This document shows, in pieces, positions 48,021-62,206 of a stretch of 64,000 bases of DNA (its first letter is position 1; each line of letters starts with the position of its first letter). The notes beneath the pieces were generated by a model. The model was not told where the DNA came from and did not search any database. It saw nothing but the letters and a program-made list of their open reading frames with translations. Both the position numbers and the translations under genes were made by a program. This DNA comes from Osmia lignaria lignaria (lineage: Eukaryota > Arthropoda > Insecta > Hymenoptera > Megachilidae), in NCBI RefSeq assembly GCF_051020975.1, contig NW_027478170.1:2790001-2854000 (forward strand), read 5' to 3'.

Positions 48021-51000
48021 GCCATAGCTCGCTTCGTTTCCGAGATATTTGCAGATTTATCTCAAGGGAAGGGGCCTGACGGACATATTTCGAGATATTT
48101 CTTCTTCTTGTTGTTCTTCTTCTGCACAGCTAAGCTGGAAGTGGCATTTCCAGCTCGCAATAGTGCAGAGTTATCTCAAAGAAAGGGGCCACGGTGTTTC
48201 TGTATCTCTATTATGTTGGTGCGGCTTCGGAACTTTTAAATATCTTGATATATCTCGAGAACTACGCATCAGATCAAAAAATATCATAGAACATAAAAAG
48301 TAGGAAACTTAATTCTCTACAAAAAATGTCTCTTAACATTTTGCCATAGCTCTCTTCGTTTCCGAGATATTTGCAGATTTATCTCAAGGGAAGGGGCCTG
48401 ACGGACATATTTCGAGATATTTCTTCTTCTTGTTGTTCTTCTGCACAGCTAAGCTGGAAGTGGCATTTGCAGCTCGCAATAGTGCAGAGTTATCTCAAAG
48501 AAAGGGGCCACGGTGTTTCTGTATCTCTATTATGTTGGTGCGGCTTCGGAACTTTTAAATATCTTGATATATCTCGAGAACTACGCATCTGATCAAAAAA
48601 TATCATAGAACATAAAAAGTAGGAAACTTAATTCTCTACAAAAAAGGTCTCTTAACATTTTGCCGTAGCTCGCTTCGTTTCCGAGATATTTGCAGATTTA
48701 TCTCAAGGGAAGGGGCCTGACGGACATATTTCGAGATATTTCTTCTTCTTGTTGTTCTTCTTCTGCACAGCTAGGCTGGAAGTGGCATTTGCGGCTCGCA
48801 CTAGTGCAGAGTTATCTCAAAGAAAGGGGCCACGGTGTTTCTGTATCTCTATTATGTTGGTGCGGCTTTGGAACTTTTAAATATCTCGATATATCTCGAA
48901 AACTACGCTTCTGACCAACAAATATCATAGAACATAAATTGTAGGAAACATAATTCTCTACAAAAAAGGTCTCTTAACATTTTGCCATAGCTCGCTTCGT
49001 TTCCGAGATATTTGCAGATATATCTCAAGGGAAGGGGCCTGACGGACATATTTCGAGATATTTCTTCTTCTTGTTGTTCTTCTTCTGCACAGCTAAGCTG
49101 GAAGTGGCATTTACAGCTCGCAATAGTGCAGAGTTATCTCAAAGAAAGGGGCCACGGTGTTTCTGTATCTCTATTATGTTGGTGCGGCTTCGGAACTTTT
49201 AAATATCTTGATATATCTCGAGAACTACGCATCTGATCAAAAAATATCATAGAACATAAAAAGTAGGAAACTTAATTCTCTACAAAAAAGGTCTCTTAAC
49301 ATTTTGCCATAGCTCGCTTCGTTTCCGAGATATTTGCAGATTTATCTCAAGGGAAGGGGCCCAACGGACATACTTCGAGATATTTCTTCTTCTTGTTGTT
49401 CTTCTTCTGCACAGCTAAGCTGGAAGTGGCATTTGCGGCTCGCACTAGTGCAGAGTTATCTCAAAGAAAGGGGCCACGGTGTTTCTGTATCTCTATTATG
49501 TTGGTGCGGCTTCGGAACTTTTAAATATCTCGATATATCTCGAAAACTACGCTTCTGATCAAAAAATATCATAGAACATAAATTGTAGGAAACATAATTC
49601 TCTACAAAAAATGTCTCTTAACATTTTGCCATAGCTCGCTTCGTTTCCGAGATATTTGCAGATTTATCTCAAGGGAAGGGGCCTAACGGACATATTTCGA
49701 GATATTTCTTCTTCTTGTTGTTCTTCTTCTGCACAGCTAAGCTGGAAGTGGCATTTGCAGCTCGCAATAGTGCAGAGTTATCTCAAAGAAAGGGGCCACG
49801 GTGTTTCTGTATCTCTATTATGTTGGTGCGGCTTCGGAACTTTTAAATATCTCGATATATCTCGAAAACTACGCTTCTGATCAAAAAATATCATAGAACA
49901 TAAATTGTAGGAAACATAATTCTCTACAAAAAATGTCTCTTAACATTTTGCCATAGCTCGCTTCGTTTCCGAGATATTTGCAGATTTATCTCAAGGGAAG
50001 GGGCCTAACGGACATATTTCGAGATATTTCTTCTTCTTGTTGTTCTTCTTCTGCACAGCTAAGCTGGAAGTGGCATTTGCAGCTCGCAATAGTGCAGAGT
50101 TATCTCAAAGAAAGGGGCCACGGTGTTTCTGTATCTCTATTATGTTGGTGCGGCTTCGGAACTTTTAAATATCTTGATATATCTCGAGAACTACGCATCT
50201 GATCAAAAAATATCATAGAACATAAAAAGTAGGAAACTTAATTCTCTACAAAAAAGGTCTCTTAAGATTTTGCCATAGCTCGCTTCGTTTCCGAGATATT
50301 TGCAGATTTATCTCAAGGGAAGGGGCCTAACGGACATATTTCGAGATATTTCTTCTTCTTGTTGTTCTTCTTCTGCACAGCTAAGCTGGAAGTGGCATTT
50401 GCAGCTCGCAATAGTGCAGAGTTATCTCAAAGAAAGGGGCCACGGTGTTTCTGTATCTCTATTATGTTGGTGCGGCTTCGGAACTTTTAAATATCTTGAT
50501 ATATCTCGAGAACTACGCATCTGATCAAAAAATATCATAGAACATAAAAATTAGGAAACTTAATTCTCTACAAAAAAGGTCTCTTAACATTTTGCCATAG
50601 CTCGCTTCGTTTCCGAGATATTTGCAGATTTATCTCAAGGGAAGGGGCCTGACGGACATATTTCGAGATATTTCTTCTTCTTGTTGTTCTTCTTCTGCAC
50701 AGCTAAGCTGGAAGTGGCATTTGCAGCTCGCAATAGTGCAGAGTTATCTCAAAGAAAGGGGCCACGGTGTTTCTGTATCTCTATTATGTTGGTGCGGCTT
50801 CGGAACTTTTAAATATCTTGATATATCTCGAGAACTACGGGTCTGATCAAAAAATATCATAGAACATAAAAAGTAGGAAACATAATTCTCTACAAAAAAG
50901 GTCTCTTAACATTTTGCCATAGCTCGCTTCGTTTCCGAGATATTTGCAGATTTATCCCAAGGGAAGGGGCCTGACGGACATATTTCGAGATATTTCTTCT

Positions 51001-51587
51001 TCTTGTTGTTCTTCTTCTGCACAGCTAAGCTGGAAGTGGCATTTGCGGCTCGCACTAGTGCAGAGTTATCTCAAAGAAAGGGGCCACGGTGTTTCTGTAT
51101 CTCTATTATGTTGGTGCGGCTTCGGAACTTTCAAATATCTTGATATATCTCGAGAACTACGCATCTGATCAAAAAATATCGTAGAACATGAAAAGTAGGA
51201 AACTTAATTCTCTACAAAAAAGGTCTCTTAACATTTTGCCATAGCTCTCTTCGTTTCCGAGATATTTGCAGATTTATCTCAAGGGAAGGTGCCTGACGGA
51301 CATATTTCGAGATATTTCTTCTTCTTGTTGTTCTTCTTCTGCACAGCTAAGCTGGAAGTGGCATTTGCAGCTCGCAATAGTGCAGAGTTATCTCAAAGAA
51401 AGGGGCCACGGTGTTTCTGTATCTCTATTATGTTGGTGCGGCTTCGGAACTTTTAAATATCTTGATATATCTCGAGAACTACGCGTCTGATCAAAAAATA
51501 TCATAGAACATAAAAAGTAGGAAACTTAATTCTCTACAAAAACGGTCTCTTAACATTTTGCGGTAGCTCGCTGCGTTTCCGAGATAT

Positions 51588-51909
51588 TTGCAGATTTATC
51601 TCAAGGGAAGGGGCCTGACGGACATATTTCGAGATATTGCTTCTTCTTGTTGTTCTTCTTCTGCACAGCTAAGCTGGAAGTGGCATTTGCGGCTCGCACT
51701 AGTGCACAGTTATCTCAAAGAAAGGGGCCACGGTGTTTCTGTATCTCTATTATGTTGGTGCGGCTTCGGAACTTTTAAATATCTCGATGTATCTCGAAAA
51801 CTACGCTTCTGATCAAAAAATATCATAGAACATAAATTGTAGGAAACATAATTCTCTACAAAAAAGGTCTCTTAACATTTTGCCATAGCTCGCTTCGTTT
51901 CCGAGATAT
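51588..51909 (+). repeat. Chimeric junction monomer between the two large blocks
   Basis: Its left part carries GCGGTAGCTCGCTGCG, ATATTGCTTC and GTGCACAGTT, found elsewhere only in the monomer at 59309. Its right part is a normal A1 end (CGATGTATCTCG), as in 43545, while 59309 continues with TTTATTATCTTGATG and CGATATATC. The crossover point therefore falls between about 51718 and 51787. Confidence 0.85.
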
Positions 51910-54900
51910 TTGCAGATATATCTCAAGGGAAGGGGCCTGACGGACATATTTCGAGATATTTCTTCTTCTTGTTGTTCTTCTTCTGCACAGCTAAGCTGGA
52001 AGTGGCATTTGCAGCTCGCAATAGTGCAGAGTTATCTCAAAGAAAGGGGCCACGGTGTTTCTGTATCTCTATTATGTTGGTGCGGCTTCGGAACTTTTAA
52101 ATATCTTGATATATCTCGAGAACTACGCATCTGATCAAAAAATATCAGAGAACATAAAAAGTAGGAAACTTAATTCTCTACAAAAAAGGTCTCTTAACAT
52201 TTTGCCATAGCTCGCTTCGTTTCCGAGATATTTGCAGATTTATCTCAAGGGAAGGGGCCTGACGGACATATTTCGAGATATTTCTTCTTCTTGTTGTTCT
52301 TCTTCTGCACAGCTAAGCTGGAAGTGGCATTTGCGGCTCGCACTAGTGCAGAGTTATCTCAAAGAAAGGGGCCACGGTGTTTCTGTATCTCTATTATGTT
52401 GGTGCGGCTTCGGAACTTTTAAATATCTCGATGTATCTCGAAAACTACGCTTCTGATCAAAAAATATCATAGAACATAAATTGTAGGAAACATAATTCTC
52501 TACAAAAAAGGTCTCTTAACATTTTGCCATAGCTCGCTTCGTTTCCGAGATATTTGCAGATATATCTCAAGGGAAGGGGCCTGACGGACATATTTCGAGA
52601 TATTTCTTCTTCTTGTTGTTCTTCTTCTGCACAGCTAAGCTGGAAGTGGCATTTGCGGCTCGCACTAGTGCAGAGTTATCTCAAAGAAAGGGGCCACGGT
52701 GTTTCTGTATCCCTATTATGTTGGTGCGGCTTCGGAACTTTTAAATATCTCGATATATCTCGAAAACTACGCTTCTGATCAAAAAATATCATAGAACATA
52801 AATTGTAGGAAACATAATTCTCTATAAATAACGTCTCTTAACATTTTGCCATAGCTCGCTTCGTTTCCGAGATATTTGCAGATTCAGCTCAAAGGAACTG
52901 GCCTGACGGACATATTTCGAGATATTTCTTCTTCTTGTTGTTCTTCCTCTGCACAGCTAAGCTGGAAGTGGCATTTGCAGCTCGCAATAGTGCAGAGTTA
53001 TCTCAAAGAAAGGGGCCACGGTGTTTCTGTATCTCTATTATGTTGGTGCGGCTTCGGAACTTTTAAATATCTTGATATATCTCGAGAACTACGCATCTGA
53101 TCAAAAAATATCATAGAACATAAAAAGTAGGAAACTTAATTCTCTACAAAAAAGGTCTCTTAACATTTTGCCATAGCTCGCTTCGTTTCCGAGATATTTG
53201 CAGATTTATCTCAAGGGAAGGGGCCTGACGGACATATTTCGAGATATTTCTTCTTCTTGTTGTTCTTCTTCTGCACAGCTAAGCTGGAAGTGGCATTTGC
53301 GGCTCGCACTAGTGCAGAGTTATCTCAAAGGAAGGGGCCACGGTGTTTCTGTATCCCTATTATGTTGGTGCGGCTTCGGAACTTTTAAATATCTCGATGT
53401 ATCTCGAAAACTACGCTTCTGATCAAAAAATATCATAGAACATAAATTGTAGGAAACATAATTCTCTACAAAAAAGGTCTCTTAACATTTTGCCATAGCT
53501 CGCTTCGTTTCCGAGATATTTGCAGATATATCTCAAGGGAAGGGGCCTGACGGACATATTTCGAGATATTTCTTCTTCTTGTTGTTCTTCTTCTGCACAG
53601 CTAAGCTGGAAGTGGCATTTACAGCTCGCAATAGTGCAGAGTTATCTCAAAGAAAGGGGCCACGGTGTTTCTGTATCTCTATTATGTTGGTGCGGCTTCG
53701 GAACTTTTAAATATCTTGATATATCTCGAGAACTACGCATCTGATCAAAAAATATCATAGAACATAAAAAGTAGGAAACTTAATTCTCTACAAAAAAGGT
53801 CTCTTAACATTTTGCCATAGCTCGCTTCGTTTCCGAGATATTTGCAGATTTATCTCAAGGGAAGGGGCCTGACGGACATATTTCGAGATATTTCTTCTTC
53901 TTGTTGTTCTTCTTCTGCACAGCTAAGCTGGAAGTGGCATTTCCAGCTCGCAATAGTGCAGAGTTATCTCAAAGAAAGGGGCCACGGTGTTTCTGTATCT
54001 CTATTATGTTGGTGCGGCTTCGGAACTTTTAAATATCTTGATATATCTCGAGAACTACGCATCAGATCAAAAAATATCATAGAACATAAAAAGTAGGAAA
54101 CTTAATTCTCTACAAAAAAAGTCTCTTAACATTTTGCCATAGCTCTCTTCGTTTCCGAGATATTTGCAGATTTATCTCAAGGGAAGGGGCCTGACGGACA
54201 TATTTCGAGATATTTCTTCTTCTTGTTGTTCTTCTGCACAGCTAAGCTGGAAGTGGCATTTGCAGCTCGCAATAGTGCATAGTTATCTGAAAGAAAGGGG
54301 CCACGGTGTTTCTGTATCTCTATTATGTTGGTGCGGCTTCGGAACTTTTAAATATCTTGATATATCTCGAGAACTACGCATCTGATCAAAAAATATCATA
54401 GAACATAAAAAGTAGGAAACTTAATTCTCTACAAAAGAGGTCTCTTAACATTTTGCCATAGCTCGCTTCGTTTCCGAGATATTTGCAGATTTATCTCACG
54501 GGAAGGGGCCTAACGGACATATTTCGAGATATTTCTTCTTCTTGTTGTTCTTCTTCTGCACAGCTAAACTGGAAGTGGCATTTCCAGCTCGCAATAGTGC
54601 AGAGTTATCTCAAAGAAAGGGGCCACGGTGTTTCTGTATCCCTATTATGTTGGTGCGGCTTCGGAACTTTTAAATATCTCGATATATCTCGAAAACTACG
54701 CTTCTGATCAAAAAATATCATAGAACATAAATTGTAGGAAACATAATTCTCTATAAAAAACGTCTCTTAACATTCTGCCATAGCTCGCTTCGTTTCCGAG
54801 ATATTTGCAGATTCAGCTCAAAGGAACTGGCCTGACGGACATATTTCGAGATATTTCTTCTTCTTGTTGTTCTTCCTCTGCACAGCTAAGCTGGAAGTGG

Positions 54901-57900
54901 CATTTGCAGCTCGCAATAGTGCAGAGTTATCTCAAAGAAAGGGGCCACGGTGTTTCTGTATCTCTATTATGTTGGTGCGGCTTCGGAACTTTTAAATATC
55001 TTGATATATCTCGAGAACTACGCATCTGATCAAAAAATATCATAGAACATAAAAAGTAGGAAACTTAATTGTCTACAAAAAAGGTCTCTTAACATTTTGC
55101 CATAGCTCGCTTCGTTTCCGAGATATTTGCAGATTTATCTCACGGGAAGGGGCCTAACGGACATATTTCGAGATATTTCTTCTTCTTGTTGTTCTTCTTC
55201 TGCACAGCTAAACTGGAAGTGGCATTTCCAGCTCGCAATAGGGCAGAGTTATCTCAAAGAAAGGGGCCACGGTGTTTCTGTATCCCTATTATGTTGGTGC
55301 GGCTTCGGAACTTTTAAATATCTCGATATATCTCGAAAACTACGCTTCTGATCAGAAAATATCATAGAACATAAATTGTAGGAAACATAATTCTCTATAA
55401 AAAACGTCTCTTAACATTCTGCCATAGCTCGCTTCGTTTCCGAGATATTTGCAGATTCAGCTCAAAGGAACTGGCCTGACGGACATATTTCGAGATATTT
55501 CTTCTTCTTGTTGTTCTTCCTCTGCACAGCTAAGCTGGAAGTGGCATTTGCAGCTCGCAATAGTGCAGAGTTATCTCAAAGAAAGGGGCCACGGTGTTTC
55601 TGTATCTCTATTATGTTGGTGCGGCTTCGGAACTTTTAAATATCTTGATATATCTCGAGAACTACGCATCTGATCAAAAAATATCATAGAACATAAAAAG
55701 TAGGAAACCTAATTCTCTACAAAAAAGGTCTCTAACATTTTGCCATAGCTCGCTTCGTTTCCGAGATATTTGCAGATTTATCTCAAGGGAAGGGGCCTGA
55801 CGGACATATTTCGAGATATTTCTTCTTCTTGTTGTTCTTCTTCTGCACAGCTAAGCTGGAAGTGGCATTTCCAGCTCGCAATAGTGCAGAGTTATCTCAA
55901 AGAAAGGGGCCACGGTGTTTCTGTATCTCTATTATGTTGGTGCGGCTTCGGAACTTTTAAATATCTTGATATATCTCGAGAACTACGCATCAGATCAAAA
56001 AATATCATAGAACATAAAAAGTAGGAAACTTAATTCTCTACAAAAAATGTCTCTTAACATTTTGCCATAGCTCTCTTCGTTTCCGAGATATTTGCAGATT
56101 TATCTCAAGGGAAGGGGCCTGACGGACATATTTCGAGATATTTCTTCTTCTTGTTGTTCTTCTGCACAGCTAAGCTGGAAGTGGCATTTGCAGCTCGCAA
56201 TAGTGCAGAGTTATCTCAAAGAAAGGGGCCACGGTGTTTCTGTATCTCTATTATGTTGGTGCGGCTTCGGAACTTTTAAATATCTTGATATATCTCGAGA
56301 ACTACGCATCTGATCAAAAAATATCATAGAACATAAAAAGTAGGAAACTTAATTCTCTACAAAAAAGGTCTCTTAACATTTTGCCGTAGCTCGCTTCGTT
56401 TCCGAGATATTTGCAGATTTATCTCAAGGGAAGGGGCCTGACGGACATATTTCGAGATATTTCTTCTTCTTGTTGTTCTTCTTCTGCACAGCTAGGCTGG
56501 AAGTGGCATTTGCGGCTCGCACTAGTGCAGAGTTATCTCAAAGAAAGGGGCCACGGTGTTTCTGTATCTCTATTATGTTGGTGCGGCTTTGGAACTTTTA
56601 AATATCTCGATATATCTCGAAAACTACGCTTCTGACCAACAAATATCATAGAACATAAATTGTAGGAAACATAATTCTCTACAAAAAAGGTCTCTTAACA
56701 TTTTGCCATAGCTCGCTTCGTTTCCGAGATATTTGCAGATATATCTCAAGGGAAGGGGCCTGACGGACATATTTCGAGATATTTCTTCTTCTTGTTGTTC
56801 TTCTTCTGCACAGCTAAGCTGGAAGTGGCATTTACAGCTCGCAATAGTGCAGAGTTATCTCAAAGAAAGGGGCCACGGTGTTTCTGTATCTCTATTATGT
56901 TGGTGCGGCTTCGGAACTTTTAAATATCTTGATATATCTCGAGAACTACGCATCTGATCAAAAAATATCATAGAACATAAAAAGTAGGAAACTTAATTCT
57001 CTACAAAAAAGGTCTCTTAACATTTTGCCATAGCTCGCTTCGTTTCCGAGATATTTGCAGATTTATCTCAAGGGAAGGGGCCCAACGGACATACTTCGAG
57101 ATATTTCTTCTTCTTGTTGTTCTTCTTCTGCACAGCTAAGCTGGAAGTGGCATTTGCGGCTCGCACTAGTGCAGAGTTATCTCAAAGAAAGGGGCCACGG
57201 TGTTTCTGTATCTCTATTATGTTGGTGCGGCTTCGGAACTTTTAAATATCTCGATATATCTCGAAAACTACGCTTCTGATCAAAAAATATCATAGAACAT
57301 AAATTGTAGGAAACATAATTCTCTACAAAAAATGTCTCTTAACATTTTGCCATAGCTCGCTTCGTTTCCGAGATATTTGCAGATTTATCTCAAGGGAAGG
57401 GGCCTAACGGACATATTTCGAGATATTTCTTCTTCTTGTTGTTCTTCTTCTGCACAGCTAAGCTGGAAGTGGCATTTGCAGCTCGCAATAGTGCAGAGTT
57501 ATCTCAAAGAAAGGGGCCACGGTGTTTCTGTATCTCTATTATGTTGGTGCGGCTTCGGAACTTTTAAATATCTCGATATATCTCGAAAACTACGCTTCTG
57601 ATCAAAAAATATCATAGAACATAAATTGTAGGAAACATAATTCTCTACAAAAAATGTCTCTTAACATTTTGCCATAGCTCGCTTCGTTTCCGAGATATTT
57701 GCAGATTTATCTCAAGGGAAGGGGCCTAACGGACATATTTCGAGATATTTCTTCTTCTTGTTGTTCTTCTTCTGCACAGCTAAGCTGGAAGTGGCATTTG
57801 CAGCTCGCAATAGTGCAGAGTTATCTCAAAGAAAGGGGCCACGGTGTTTCTGTATCTCTATTATGTTGGTGCGGCTTCGGAACTTTTAAATATCTTGATA

Positions 57901-59308
57901 TATCTCGAGAACTACGCATCTGATCAAAAAATATCATAGAACATAAAAAGTAGGAAACTTAATTCTCTACAAAAAAGGTCTCTTAAGATTTTGCCATAGC
58001 TCGCTTCGTTTCCGAGATATTTGCAGATTTATCTCAAGGGAAGGGGCCTAACGGACATATTTCGAGATATTTCTTCTTCTTGTTGTTCTTCTTCTGCACA
58101 GCTAAGCTGGAAGTGGCATTTGCAGCTCGCAATAGTGCAGAGTTATCTCAAAGAAAGGGGCCACGGTGTTTCTGTATCTCTATTATGTTGGTGCGGCTTC
58201 GGAACTTTTAAATATCTTGATATATCTCGAGAACTACGCATCTGATCAAAAAATATCATAGAACATAAAAATTAGGAAACTTAATTCTCTACAAAAAAGG
58301 TCTCTTAACATTTTGCCATAGCTCGCTTCGTTTCCGAGATATTTGCAGATTTATCTCAAGGGAAGGGGCCTGACGGACATATTTCGAGATATTTCTTCTT
58401 CTTGTTGTTCTTCTTCTGCACAGCTAAGCTGGAAGTGGCATTTGCAGCTCGCAATAGTGCAGAGTTATCTCAAAGAAAGGGGCCACGGTGTTTCTGTATC
58501 TCTATTATGTTGGTGCGGCTTCGGAACTTTTAAATATCTTGATATATCTCGAGAACTACGGGTCTGATCAAAAAATATCATAGAACATAAAAAGTAGGAA
58601 ACATAATTCTCTACAAAAAAGGTCTCTTAACATTTTGCCATAGCTCGCTTCGTTTCCGAGATATTTGCAGATTTATCCCAAGGGAAGGGGCCTGACGGAC
58701 ATATTTCGAGATATTTCTTCTTCTTGTTGTTCTTCTTCTGCACAGCTAAGCTGGAAGTGGCATTTGCGGCTCGCACTAGTGCAGAGTTATCTCAAAGAAA
58801 GGGGCCACGGTGTTTCTGTATCTCTATTATGTTGGTGCGGCTTCGGAACTTTCAAATATCTTGATATATCTCGAGAACTACGCATCTGATCAAAAAATAT
58901 CGTAGAACATGAAAAGTAGGAAACTTAATTCTCTACAAAAAAGGTCTCTTAACATTTTGCCATAGCTCTCTTCGTTTCCGAGATATTTGCAGATTTATCT
59001 CAAGGGAAGGTGCCTGACGGACATATTTCGAGATATTTCTTCTTCTTGTTGTTCTTCTTCTGCACAGCTAAGCTGGAAGTGGCATTTGCAGCTCGCAATA
59101 GTGCAGAGTTATCTCAAAGAAAGGGGCCACGGTGTTTCTGTATCTCTATTATGTTGGTGCGGCTTCGGAACTTTTAAATATCTTGATATATCTCGAGAAC
59201 TACGCGTCTGATCAAAAAATATCATAGAACATAAAAAGTAGGAAACTTAATTCTCTACAAAAACGGTCTCTTAACATTTTGCGGTAGCTCGCTGCGTTTC
59301 CGAGATAT
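51588..59308 (+). repeat. Same block, second copy, one monomer shorter (7721 bp)
   Basis: Markers from 44833 onward reappear 7721 bp later. Those from 43545 to 44511 reappear 8043 bp later. The 322-bp difference is explained by loss of one monomer: the copy at 52554 has the left end of the 44511 B1 monomer (CAGATATATCTC) and the right part of the 44833 A2 monomer (ACTAGT, TATCCC). I noticed no other differences at the markers compared, so the duplication is recent or the assembly has duplicated a read-scale segment. Confidence 0.9.
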
Positions 59309-59630
59309 TTGCAGATTTATCTCAAGGGAAGGGGCCTGACGGACATATTTCGAGATATTGCTTCTTCTTGTTGTTCTTCTTCTGCACAGCTAAGCTGGAA
59401 GTGGCATTTGCGGCTCGCACTAGTGCACAGTTATCTCAAAGAAAGGGGCCACGGTGTTTCTGTATCTTTATTATCTTGATGCGGCTTCGGAACTTTTAAA
59501 TATCTCGATATATCTCGAAAACTACGCTTCTGATCAAAAAATATCATAGAACATAAATTGTAGGAAACATAATTCTCTACAAAAAACGTCTCTTAACATT
59601 TTGCCATAGCTCGCTTCGTTTCCGAGATAT
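59309..59630 (+). repeat. Monomer with an interrupted open frame (TGA at 59477-59479)
   Basis: TTTATTATCTTGATG replaces the usual CTATTATGTTGGTG, and a TGA falls at codon 57 of the recurrent frame. The left part is shared with the 51588 junction copy. Confidence 0.8.
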
Positions 59631-62206
59631 TTGCAGATTCAGCTCAAAGGAACTGGCCTGACGGACATATTTCGAGATATTTCTTCTTCTTGTTGTTCTT
59701 CCTCTGCACAGCTAAGCTGGAAGTGGCATTTGCGGCTCGCACTAGTGCAGAGTTATCTCAAAGAAAGGGGCCACGGTGTTTCTGTATCTCTATTATGTTG
59801 GTGCGGTTTCGGAACTTTTAAATATCTTGATATATCTCGAGAACTACGCATCTGATCAAAAAATATCATAGAACGTAAAAAGTAGGAAACTTAATTCTCT
59901 ACAAATAAGGTCTCTTAACATTTTGCCATAGCTCGCTTCGTTTCCGAGATATTTGCAGATTTATCTCAAGGGAAGGGGCCTGACGGACATATTTCGAGAT
60001 ATTTCTTCTTCTTGTTGTTCTTCTTCTGCACAGCTAGGCTGGAAGTGGCATTTGCGGCTCGCACTAGTGCAGAGTTATCTCAAAGAAAGGGGCCACGGTG
60101 TTTCTGTATCTCTATTATGTTGGTGCGGCTTCGGAACTTTTAAATATCTCGATATATCTCGAAAACTACGCTTCTGATCAAAAAATATCATAGAACATAA
60201 ATTGTAGGGAACATAATTCTCTACAAAAAAGGTCTCTCAACATTTTGCCATAGCTCGCTTCGTTTCCGAGATATTTGCAGATTTATCTCAAGGGAAGGGG
60301 CCTAACGGACATATTTCGAGATATTTCTTCTTCTTGTTGTTCTTCTTCTGCACAGCTAAGCTGGAAGTGGCATTTGCAGCTCGCAATAGTGCAGAGTTAT
60401 CTCAAAGAAAGGGGCCACGGTGTTTCTGTATCTCTATTATGTTGGTGCGGCTTCGGAACTTTTAAATATCTTGATATATCTCGAGAACTACGCATCTGAT
60501 CAAAAAATATCATAGAACATAAAAAGTAGGAAACTTAATTCTCTACAAAAAAGGTCTCTTAACATTTTGCCATAGCTCGCTTCGTTTCCGAGATATTTGC
60601 AGATTCAGCTCAAAGGAACGGGCCTGACGGACATATTTCGAGATACTTCTTCTTCTTGTTGTTCTTCCTCTGCACAGCTAAGCTGGAAGTGGCATTTGCA
60701 GCTCGCAATAGTGCAGAGTTATCTCAAAGAAAGGGGCCACGGTGTTTCTGTATCTCTATTATGTTGGTGCGGCTTCGGAACTTTTAAATATCTTGATATA
60801 TCTCGAGAACTACGCATCTGATCAAAAAATATCATAGAACATAAAAAGTAGGAAACTTAATTCTCTACAAAAAAGGTCTCTTAATATTTGGCCATAGCTC
60901 GCTTGGTTCCCGAGATATTTGCAGATTTATCTCAAGGGAAGGGGCCTGACGGACATATTTCGAGATATTTCTTCTTCTTGTTGTTCTTCTTCTGCACAGC
61001 TAAGCTGGAAGTGGCATTTGCGGCTCGCACTAGTGCAGAGTTATCTCAAAGAAAGGGGCCACGGTGTTTCTGTATCTCTATTATGTTGGTGCGGCTTCGG
61101 AACTTTTAAATATCTCGATATATCTCGAGAACTACGCGTCTGATCGAAAAATATCATAGAACATAAAAAGTAGGAAACTTAATTCTCTACAAAAAAGGTC
61201 TCTTAACATTTTGCCATAGCTCGCTTCGTTTCCGAGATATTTGCAGATTTATTTCAAGGGAAGGGGCCTGACGGACATATTTCGAGATATTTCTTCTTCT
61301 TGTTGTTCTTCTTCTGCACAGCTAAGCTGGAAGTGGCATTTGCGGCTCGCACTAGTGCAGAGTTATCTCAAAGAAAGGAGCCACGGTGTTTCTGTATCTC
61401 TATTATCTTGGTGCGGCTTCGGAACTTTTAAATGTCTCGATATATCTCGAAAACTACGCTTCTGATCGAAAAATATCATAGAACATAAATTGTAGAAAAC
61501 ATAATTCTCTACGAAAAACGTCTCTCAACATTTTGCCATAGCTCGCTTCGTTTTCGAGATATTTGCAGATTCAGCTCAAAGGAACGGGCCTGACGGACAT
61601 ATTTCGAGATACTCCTTCTTCTTCTTGTTCTTCCTCTGCACAGCTAAGCTGGAAGTGGCATTTGCAGCTCGCAATAGTGCAGAGTTATCTCAAAGGAAGG
61701 GGCCACGGTGTTTCTGTATCTCTATTATGTTGGTGCGGCTTCGGAACTTTTAAATATCTTGATATATCTCGAGAACTACGCATCTGATCAAAAAATATCA
61801 TAGAACATAAAAAGTAGGAAACTTAATTCTCTACAAAAAAGGTCTCTTAACATTTTGCCATAGCTCGCTTCGTTTCCGAGATATTTGCAGATTTATCTCA
61901 AGGGAAGGGGCCTGACGGACATATTTCGAGATATTTCTTCTTCTTGTTGTTCTTCTTCTGCACAGCTAAGCTGGAAGTGGCATTTGCAGCTCGCACTAGT
62001 GCAGAGTTATCTCAAAGAAAGGGGCCACGGTGTTTCTGTATCTCTATTATGTTGGTGCGGCTTCGGAACTTTTAAATATCTCGATATATCTCGAAAACTA
62101 CGCTTCTGATCAAAAAATAACATAGAACATAAATTGTAGGAAACATAATTCTCTACAAAAAAGGTCTCTTAACATTTTGCCATAGCTCGCTTCGTTTCCG
62201 AGATAT

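Larger units (their letters stand above)
43545..51587 (+). repeat. 25-monomer higher-order block, first copy (8043 bp)
   Basis: This is the largest unit seen. Marks in order: ATCAGAGAAC (44101), an A1/A2 run, CTCAAAGGAAGG (45605), CAGATC copy (46121), 3-bp deletion copy (46443), two TCTCACGGGAAG copies, a 1-bp linker deletion (near 48013), second deletion copy (48371), GCTAGGCTGG (48690), GGCCCAACGG with CATACTTCG (49334), CTTAAGATTTTG (50266), AAAAATTAGG, ACGGGTCTG, TTATCCCAAGG, ATATCGTAGAACATG and GCTCTCTTCG. All of these recur downstream. The true boundary lies inside the 43545 monomer. Confidence 0.92.

Noticed and set aside
43545..59308. Purely an assembly duplication
   Set aside because: This cannot be excluded, but the junction monomers are chimeric at homologous sites and one copy lacks a monomer, which fits biological unequal exchange at least as well. 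Spanning reads would decide.
60888..61109. A 73-codon frame in a different reading frame
   Set aside because: It exists only because of private changes in one divergent monomer, starts at TTG, and overlaps the recurrent frame in another phase. It is a chance opening.
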